Positions 58,265 to 64,000 of a DNA stretch of 64,000 bases are shown here, piece after piece (the stretch's first letter is position 1; each line of letters opens with the position of its first letter). Source of the DNA: Gammaproteobacteria bacterium (GTDB lineage: Bacteria > Pseudomonadota > Gammaproteobacteria > Enterobacterales > Psychrobiaceae); assembly GCA_013214945.1 (NCBI GenBank), contig JABSRT010000010.1, forward strand, positions 105,009 through 169,008, written 5' to 3'. The notes beneath the pieces are model-generated. The model ran no database searches. It was not told where the DNA came from and was given only the letters and a program-made list of their open reading frames with translations. The translations under genes were made by a program, and so were the position numbers.

Positions 58265-58915
58265 TTAACCCTGACAGTAGTATAATGCCGATTTCTCTTG
58301 AATATTTAGCTGATAAGTAACATTGAGTTCTGTGTATTGATTAGCTAAGTCCCCTTGGGCAACCGAGTCCATGTCAGTGACACACAGCATATGCTCAAGA
58401 TCATCGAAGTCGCCTTCTTTTTCAATCGAAATATTCTCACAATTCCAATAGTCATAACCATATTGACGAAATAAACGTTTATAGAAACGATGGTGAACCT
58501 TACTAGAAATACAAAACCCATAACGATAACCTAGTGCAGCGCTAAATCTAGTCAAGGCTAAACAAAACTGTTTTTGTAAATTAATTCGAGGAATTTTAAT
58601 ATCCGGACGCAAAGACAATCGCATCCATTGACAATAACCTACGCTATTTAAACTGAGATGTGGCATCTGTTGAGTTAATTGTTCACCCGACCGCTCAAGC
58701 GGCAATAAGTCCATATTATCAGCACCACATATTCTAATCCCACCAAGACATTGACTGCCGATTCGGGCGATTAGTATGTCAGACTTTCGATCTAGTTCTT
58801 CTTCTATTCCGCAAAAATCTGGTAACCGTAACACTTTTCGATAGCTTTCTTCTCGTAATTTATAGTATTGCTTGAGTAGATCTTGGTCACTAGTTATCTC
58901 AAATATAACATGCAT
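58265..58915 (-). CDS. FeeM/autoinducer-synthase-like N-acyltransferase (GNAT superfamily), possibly PEP-CTERM-associated
   Basis: 216 residues. DQDLLKQYYKLREESYRKVL at about 10-29 matches the start of acyl-homoserine-lactone synthases and FeeM-type N-acyl amino acid synthases. It is followed by DILIARIGSQCLGGIRICGA and CQWMRLSLRPDIKIPRINLQ, the acyl-carrier binding strand region. Later stretches (YGFCISSKVHHRFYKRLFRQ) fit this group too. A PEP-CTERM/exosortase-associated acyltransferase family of this fold exists, and a PEP-CTERM gene lies 1.6 kb away. Predicted to move an acyl chain from ACP to an amino acid or amine. Last member of the leftward cluster. Confidence 0.75.
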   Translation of the reverse strand: MHVIFEITSDQDLLKQYYKLREESYRKVLRLPDFCGIEEELDRKSDILIARIGSQCLGGIRICGADNMDLLPLERSGEQLTQQMPHLSLNSVGYCQWMRLSLRPDIKIPRINLQKQFCLALTRFSAALGYRYGFCISSKVHHRFYKRLFRQYGYDYWNCENISIEKEGDFDDLEHMLCVTDMDSVAQGDLANQYTELNVTYQLNIQEKSALYYCQG

Positions 58916-58986
58916 AATTACAACCTAACGGGAATATCAATGAGTTCTCTACAATGAAATAATCCGTTAGATTGCAGATAGAAATA

Positions 58987-59007
58987 AAGGGCACTAAATA
59001 AGCCCTT
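58987..59007 (-). terminator. Short hairpin between nitroreductase and acyltransferase genes
   Basis: AAGGGC and GCCCTT pair around a 9-base loop; read leftwards it is followed by TATTTCTAT. It lies about 185 bases beyond the nitroreductase stop and 72 bases before the acyltransferase start. A weak terminator or processing hairpin. Confidence 0.4.
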
Positions 59008-59191
59008 AAAGCGTCATACTTGTTTCATCCTTACAAGCGCAAGTGTACGTTAATCGTTCACATATCAATATGATACAATACAAACTTACTATTTTACAAG
59101 TACTTATTAGATACCATCGCGTATGAACCACGGCTGAATTATTAAACATAAACTACTTAATGCTTAAAATAACGAATAATTAAGAGCGATA

Positions 59192-60277
59192 TTATTTGAT
59201 TAATTTTTGCAATGGCTTTCTCGTTGAACGAGCATTTGGCAGCATTCCAACGCCAATACGCCCCATAAATACTTGGGTATTTATGTCACTATCACCAAGC
59301 AAACTATCGAGTGTTGACGTCAGTTCTTTTGCTAATTTATTAGCCGGTTTATCGTGGGTGAATTCCAGAGAATTAGTGACATATTTAGAAAATATTAACG
59401 GGGTCATTTCAGGCTGAAATTGTAAACCGAGTTGACTAGCGGTTAACCAAAACCTCTGAGTTGCCTTGCCACCGGAGTGGAAGTCATGCTCTGTTGATAA
59501 GTCCTTATCAGCAACAATGATAAAATGTGCACCACAGCATAGTGCGGGAATTAGGTCTAATTGAATGCGTGGCAACCAAGTACCGGCAAAGTAACGATTG
59601 AGCCAACAGACCCGCTCCCAACTTGTCATCGCCCATCGCATTGACTTTAATGATAGCCAATCAAGGCCAACGGCTTGGTCTGGGATTTTGTCTTCACTAA
59701 ATTGTGCATCCCACTCAATAATCCTTTTATGGACACAATAAGCCTCAGGGATCGTAAGTCTAACCTTAGCATTTTTAAACAATAATTTAGCAAATTGCCA
59801 TTTTGAATCACGACCTTCAAACCAAAGCACTTGATAACCAGCACCTACCGACTGCTGCAACATATCTTTTTGATGCTTACTCAAATCAGTCGTAGTAAAA
59901 GGTCGACGCTGAGTACAACGTGTTTTAACAAAAGGGAGTAATCGGCTAGTTTTTATTTGTTCGTCAACTTTCAGTTCAGTTTTTATGACGGTTGGCGAAT
60001 TTAATGTGTTTGGGTAAGAGTATTGAACTGTCATTTTTTGATCGCTGGCGGCAATCTCGATCGTTTCAAGTAGCGCTCCGATAGCGATTTGACTGGCACG
60101 GCCATCTAAATCATAGACACACCAATCTTTGGTATCAGTTGCATGAATAAGAAATGTTCGATCATCAATTATTTCAAACTGCCACGGTTGAGTATTATCC
60201 CCACTTGGTGCCCAACGCGCTAATTCAAGTATCTGCTGTATCGCAGATGGTTCGTTACCAACAGTCATTAATTTCAC
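59192..60277 (-). CDS. Nitroreductase-fold protein associated with ThiF
   Basis: 361 residues, longer than simple nitroreductases (about 220). The FMN-site opening LELARWAPSGDNTQPWQFEI lies at about residues 17-36 and the late GKATQRFWLTASQLGLQFQP segment is typical of the fold. The insert between them (about 100-260) carries FVKTRCTQRRPF, LTIPEAYCVHKRIIEWD and CWLNRYFAGTWLP. It resembles the nitroreductase half of ThiF-nitroreductase fusions rather than a xenobiotic reductase. A separate ThiF gene lies 1.3 kb upstream. Predicted to act on a small-molecule intermediate with FMN; the substrate is unknown. Confidence 0.75.
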   Translation of the reverse strand: MKLMTVGNEPSAIQQILELARWAPSGDNTQPWQFEIIDDRTFLIHATDTKDWCVYDLDGRASQIAIGALLETIEIAASDQKMTVQYSYPNTLNSPTVIKTELKVDEQIKTSRLLPFVKTRCTQRRPFTTTDLSKHQKDMLQQSVGAGYQVLWFEGRDSKWQFAKLLFKNAKVRLTIPEAYCVHKRIIEWDAQFSEDKIPDQAVGLDWLSLKSMRWAMTSWERVCWLNRYFAGTWLPRIQLDLIPALCCGAHFIIVADKDLSTEHDFHSGGKATQRFWLTASQLGLQFQPEMTPLIFSKYVTNSLEFTHDKPANKLAKELTSTLDSLLGDSDINTQVFMGRIGVGMLPNARSTRKPLQKLIK

Positions 60278-60408
60278 TCCTAGCTAGCTGCCTACGGAGA
60301 CATCATTGTGACAACAAATGTAATGATTTCTTATATCTACCGTCGAGAAGATAGATAGTCCAGCACTAACAGATACTGTTGTTTTTACCTATCTAGAACA
60401 ATTAATAA

Positions 60409-60428
60409 AAACGGCATCCTTGCCGTTT
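60409..60428 (-). terminator. Terminator of the PEP-CTERM gene
   Basis: AAACGGCA and TGCCGTTT pair perfectly around TCCT; read leftwards the stem is followed by TTTATTAATTG. It begins 45 bases beyond the stop and isolates this gene from the nitroreductase gene. Confidence 0.8.
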
Positions 60429-60472
60429 CATAGACTTCCATATCAAATCCAGCTACGCTAAATAATTAGTAG

Positions 60473-61327
60473 TTATGTACGCTTGCGCTTAATTGAGGCT
60501 AACCCCATCAACCCTAAGCCGAACAACGCTAAGCTACCTGGTTCTGGTACTTCAGTCGCAATATTGTATTGACCGTTGTTCTGAGTATGAATTTCTACAT
60601 AACCATCGCCAGCACCATCAATAAACTCCACAATGCCTGTTCCGCCACCGAAATTTTGATCAAGCAAGGCGTCAGTATTTACGGTATGAAGTGTAGTCGC
60701 ACCATACTCAACATCATTTTCATCAGTAAACAAACCACTAATAGATGAAAGTAAAGTTAATGACAAATCAAGAGTGGCAGTAGCACCTGCACCACCGAAG
60801 AAGTCGAGGTCACTACCACCTGATGGCGCGATTAAACCATAAGAAGCCAAAACTAATTGATCGCCTGTGGTTGCAAGAACACCATCCATATCCAATAACA
60901 TATCAATGGCACCAGTGAAAGCAACACCCGTATCAAAACTGGTTGTTCCGTCAAGATTCAATGTACCCGTTAAGCCAGAAAACACCCCAACTAAGGCAGC
61001 AGCATTACCCAAGCCAAAAAGTGATGTAAGACCACCACCTTCAGGTGAAAAATTAGTAAATTGGAAGTAACCCTCATCAACAAAGCTATTACCTAGGCTT
61101 ACTCCACCCAAAACAATTTGCTCAACCGTTGAGGCCCCAACCATATTCAAATGGTCTATCCCTACCGAATCAGTTAATCCGGCAAAACCAGACAATCCAT
61201 TGGCGACACTTAGGTTTAAATTCCAGTTATCATCGACGGAAAATCCAGCTTGAGCTACGCCTGACATTAGTACGCTACTAACAACGATAGCGCCTATAGT
61301 TTTTTTCAAAATATTTGTTTTCATCAT
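60473..61327 (-). CDS. PEP-CTERM sorting-domain protein
   Basis: 284 residues. Signal peptide about 1-27 (VVSSVLMSGVAQA), a glycine-, leucine- and aspartate-rich beta-type body with no Cys, and a canonical C-terminal tag: VPEPGSLALFGLG, a hydrophobic stretch, then KRKRT. PEP-CTERM tails are cut by exosortase and the protein is placed on the cell surface or in exopolysaccharide. No exosortase gene is in the window, so it must be elsewhere. It has its own terminator. It lies between the ThiF and nitroreductase genes. Confidence 0.92.
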   Translation of the reverse strand: MMKTNILKKTIGAIVVSSVLMSGVAQAGFSVDDNWNLNLSVANGLSGFAGLTDSVGIDHLNMVGASTVEQIVLGGVSLGNSFVDEGYFQFTNFSPEGGGLTSLFGLGNAAALVGVFSGLTGTLNLDGTTSFDTGVAFTGAIDMLLDMDGVLATTGDQLVLASYGLIAPSGGSDLDFFGGAGATATLDLSLTLLSSISGLFTDENDVEYGATTLHTVNTDALLDQNFGGGTGIVEFIDGAGDGYVEIHTQNNGQYNIATEVPEPGSLALFGLGLMGLASIKRKRT

Positions 61328-61577
61328 TATATTCCTTTATCAATACAATCCGTAATTGCTGAGTGAGATTGTATAATTACAAGTTGTTAGCCTCTGCAAA
61401 GACGACTACTGACATACAATGCATTAAGTAAGCCAACAACATTAAACCATTAAATTACAGAGGCATACGTAAGTTGAAAAAAAACACTTCCGACTAATTT
61501 GGTAATTTGTAAAATATACTGACATCGGGATTGACTAAAACCATTAACAGTATCGTTAAATGATAATCGGCTAATAA

Positions 61578-62453
61578 TTAAGTTTTGTTTACAATTCTTT
61601 TTGCCACATGAAACATGATCCGTGCGAATAAGCCGTTATTGCCAAACGGTCGGTAAGTCTTAGAAAACTTATTACGATAGGCGTCAAAATGTAGACCATG
61701 CGGTGCTGTAACTAATTCTCCACGACCTAGTAATATTTTTAGTACGTATGTGCCCGCTATTCCAGCACAAAGTTGAACAGCCATCGGAGTTGACGGACCT
61801 TTTTTGGCATGAAAGTCGACCTTAGATTTATCAACTAAATATGCTTGCTGTAGCATTGCCGGTGACAGGCCGATTAAAAATTGAATGTATTGATCATGCT
61901 CAGATCGACCAGCAAACCTAAAATATTCTTCATAAGACATCTTGTCAGGCATAAAACACAGAAAGGCACAACCCATTCCCAGAGGAGCGGCAGTGACTAC
62001 GGGGATTTTTTTTTCGAAACAGCGTTGAAACACCATTTTTCGAGCTTCTAACGCAAAAAAATCAAGACTATCGACATATATATCAACATCACGTAAAAAC
62101 TCATCAACATTGTCTTCAAACACACCTTGATCAAAGCTTTTAATCTCTAATTCTGGGTTAATATCTAATGCTATTCGCTCCATTACACGAACTTTTTCCT
62201 GATCGATCGTCGACATAAATGCACCTGACTGACGATTAAAGTTATGTACTTCGAAAGTATCAAAATCCGCAATATTAAAACCACCAATCCCTAAGCGGCA
62301 GAGCGTTAATAAGTGAACTCCACCAACGCCTCCAGCGCCGGCTATAGCTACTTTTGCCCCTCGTAGTTTCTGTTGTTCTAGTTCGGTAACCCACCCAATA
62401 TTACGTGAGAACGCCTGATCATAATCAAACATAACATCCCTCATCAATGACAA
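61578..62453 (-). CDS. ThiF/MoeB/E1-like adenylyltransferase
   Basis: 291 residues. The Rossmann loop AGAGGVGGVHLLTLCRLGIG lies at about 38-57, followed by DFDTFEVHNFNRQSGAF, which holds the Asp, Asn, Arg and Gln of the adenylation site. The CxxC zinc pairs of ThiF/MoeB are not seen. The late PSTPMAVQLCAGIAGTYVLK is typical of E1-like proteins linked to nitroreductases. It should activate a carboxylate (peptide, ubiquitin-like protein or small molecule) as adenylate. No ubiquitin-like or JAB gene is visible beside it. 83 bases downstream of the 3D-domain gene. Confidence 0.85.
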   Translation of the reverse strand: MSLMRDVMFDYDQAFSRNIGWVTELEQQKLRGAKVAIAGAGGVGGVHLLTLCRLGIGGFNIADFDTFEVHNFNRQSGAFMSTIDQEKVRVMERIALDINPELEIKSFDQGVFEDNVDEFLRDVDIYVDSLDFFALEARKMVFQRCFEKKIPVVTAAPLGMGCAFLCFMPDKMSYEEYFRFAGRSEHDQYIQFLIGLSPAMLQQAYLVDKSKVDFHAKKGPSTPMAVQLCAGIAGTYVLKILLGRGELVTAPHGLHFDAYRNKFSKTYRPFGNNGLFARIMFHVAKRIVNKT

Positions 62454-62536
62454 TAACGATAACTAAAGTCTAGCAGGGCATATTTATAACGGATGAGCAA
62501 TAATTGTAATGGGAATAAATAGGGGCAGCTTATTAA

Positions 62537-63643
62537 TTATTCTTTAACTATTAATATCCTTGCTTCAAAATAATCAGGAAAGTGGCGATAGGTGTTAATA
62601 TAGTCATCCCAATTTTTAAAGAAACCACCTAAATAGTCCAGTTGGTATTGGTTGTTTTCAAATGCTCCCCCTGTATCAGACAAAATTGTTAAGCGGCTTT
62701 CACCATTAGATGTTAATAAGATAAGCTTTCCCAAACCGAGATACTTTAAATCTCCAGCGACAGCGACCATAGGGTGAATAGGAATTTTATAATCAGCGTC
62801 TTTACCATAACCCAATATTGATGATGTTTGTTTGAAATACCAATATCTTTGCTGATCTCGTTTTTTCACATTACGCTGGTAAGCGATACCATTATTACGG
62901 TGTACATTGAAGAATACTGACCGAGAACCTATAGTTACTTTCGCAGTTCCCTGCATTAAGGTATCTTCTAAATCATCTCGCGTTAGCCAAACTAATGGTT
63001 GTGCTAATCGTTTATTATCCAATATGCCGGTTAATACTTGCTGCTTTGTGAGCTGATATCTTATTAAGGTGCTTTTATGCTGGTCAGCCTGCTCTAAACT
63101 CATGCCTTGCTCGTCAAACGGCAATGCGTATAGCGGATGTAGATGGCTGATAGCCTGCTCGGCACTGCCCTGTGCTAATTTAATATAATATTTTGTCAAC
63201 AGGATCTTATTATCTGGAATATTTTGCAGTAATGGTTTATTTAATGAATAAGCTTGAGCTTGAAGTTTATCTGGCCTCCATTGAATCATTTGAAAGTGTC
63301 GGCGAATAAAATCAGGATCTAACAAGCGAGAAGCACGCTTAGCCAGAGAGTCTTCCTGCTCAATTTGACATACAAAAGCTAAAGTACGTTTGACTCTAGC
63401 TAAATCGATCCCAAAACGAGCAACTACACCAGCTTTTATAACATCAGGATCGTATGCAGCACCTCTGTTTAAGTATGATAGCGTACCATCAGCAACATCA
63501 CATAAGTCAGTAACTGACGCTGTAACCATCTCTCCAATCTTTTTCTCCTTATCGATAGTGAATAGACCCCCGGCATAAGCTGGTAGTGACATCAGGATGA
63601 AAAGATAAATAATTAAAAAACGATACATAAATAGATATTTCAT
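62537..63643 (-). CDS. Exported protein with a C-terminal 3D (MltA-like) domain
   Basis: 368 residues with a signal peptide or anchor (FLIIYLFILMSLPAYA). The middle is not recognised. The C-terminal 120 residues fit the 3D domain of lytic transglycosylases such as MltA: HPMVAVAGDLKYLGLGKLIL, then ILSDTGGAFENNQYQLDYLG, giving the Asp of DTGGA and a second Asp in QLD. The third Asp position is unclear. The MltA barrel before it is not evident, so lytic activity is uncertain; glycan binding or cleavage in the periplasm is plausible. First gene of the leftward cluster. Confidence 0.65.
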   Translation of the reverse strand: MKYLFMYRFLIIYLFILMSLPAYAGGLFTIDKEKKIGEMVTASVTDLCDVADGTLSYLNRGAAYDPDVIKAGVVARFGIDLARVKRTLAFVCQIEQEDSLAKRASRLLDPDFIRRHFQMIQWRPDKLQAQAYSLNKPLLQNIPDNKILLTKYYIKLAQGSAEQAISHLHPLYALPFDEQGMSLEQADQHKSTLIRYQLTKQQVLTGILDNKRLAQPLVWLTRDDLEDTLMQGTAKVTIGSRSVFFNVHRNNGIAYQRNVKKRDQQRYWYFKQTSSILGYGKDADYKIPIHPMVAVAGDLKYLGLGKLILLTSNGESRLTILSDTGGAFENNQYQLDYLGGFFKNWDDYINTYRHFPDYFEARILIVKE

Positions 63644-64000
63644 ATTTGTTAGGCAAGTATATACCTGAGCTTATCAATAGCACTAAACCAAGTCTAATTA
63701 ATAATGGCGAATTGCCGCGCTTCAAGTTTGACCTCCCGCTAAACGAATAAACATTTAATTCGAGTTCTTGCTCAACACTTAACGAGAGCCCATTAATCGA
63801 CGTTCTAAACGCTACGTCTTACCTTCATTAAGAATGGGGGGATTACAATGTCGTTCCGCTCGTTGCTGCGAGCTAGATCTCGCAACGACTACGTCGTCGA
63901 CGATTAATCTTATCTTTTGTACTCCGCTAGCGACGACGGTCCATCGACTTGCTATATTTTTATTCTACGCATACGAAAAAAGCCCCAGTCTTTCGACTGA
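63644..64000. other. Intergenic 357 bases at the right edge
   Basis: No ORF with coding features. It holds the upstream region of the 3D-domain gene, an imperfect inverted repeat at 63861-63887 (CGTT, bulge, GCGAG against CTCGC, AACG), and half of a strong terminator at the edge. Confidence 0.5.
63975..64000 (-). terminator. rrnB-T1-like terminator, cut by the window edge
   Basis: Read leftwards from the edge: TCAGTCGAAAGACTGGGGCT then TTTTTC. CAGTC and GACTG close on a GAAA-type loop and a T-run follows. This core is the same as that of the E. coli rrnB T1 terminator. The remaining half of the lower stem must lie beyond base 64000. It implies a leftward transcript, probably an rRNA operon, arriving from the right. 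Confidence 0.65.

Overview
The window is a chromosomal segment from a marine gammaproteobacterium. It is moderately AT-rich, and the gene order resembles Alteromonadales (Colwellia/Thalassotalea/Shewanella-like). The evidence is a set of blocks laid out as in E. coli and relatives: coaBC-slmA-pyrE-rph-yicC, gmk-rpoZ-spoT-recG, yihY-dtd-yiiD, smg-dprA, def-fmt-rsmB-trkA, trkH-hemG and purE-tsaC-hemF. DUF2959, DUF2982 and DUF3014 proteins and a PEP-CTERM protein also fit. No rRNA or tRNA gene lies inside the window. The last bases look like half of an rRNA-operon-type terminator read leftwards, so an rrn operon may start just beyond the right edge.

Layout. 1-5570: CoA, nucleoid-occlusion, pyrimidine and RNA-processing genes, with an orphan nucleotidyltransferase/kinase fusion between slmA and pyrE; dut is missing from its usual place. 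5549-7066: a decayed genomic island in the 3' end of yicC. It is bounded by near-identical copies of the yicC end and holds a truncated P4-type integrase, a 56-residue ORF, a 175-residue ORF and a structured inverted repeat. 7241-9619: pxpABC (5-oxoprolinase). 9627-19650: a leftward block of LysR regulator, class III aminotransferase, BKACE enzyme, TAXI binding protein, fused TRAP permease and chemoreceptor, which reads as uptake, sensing and breakdown of an amino- or keto-acid. 19699-25314: HopJ-like protein, FemAB-like acyltransferase, DUF938 methyltransferase and two orphan periplasmic binding proteins, one a tandem fusion.

25609-32432: gmk-rpoZ-spoT-ridA-recG-DUF3014. 32416-35507: a leftward operon of four overlapping genes (yihY, pip, dtd, yiiD-like). 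35618-42421: envelope and miscellaneous genes, an O-antigen-ligase-like protein, and split siroheme synthesis (a CysG with a withered methyltransferase domain plus a separate CobA). 42930-52900: smg-dprA, a LysM protein, def-fmt-rsmB-trkA, then DUF2982-hemG-trkH; trkA and trkH face each other. 53091-54962: a chemoreceptor whose Cache domain carries the full amino-acid-binding motif. 55526-58132: yrdD-purE-tsaC-hemF.

58265-63643: the most novel part. A leftward cluster encodes a 3D-domain exported protein, a ThiF/E1-like adenylyltransferase, a PEP-CTERM protein, a nitroreductase-fold protein and a FeeM/autoinducer-synthase-like acyltransferase. The mix suggests synthesis of an acylated or modified small molecule linked to the cell surface. 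No member has an obvious housekeeping role.
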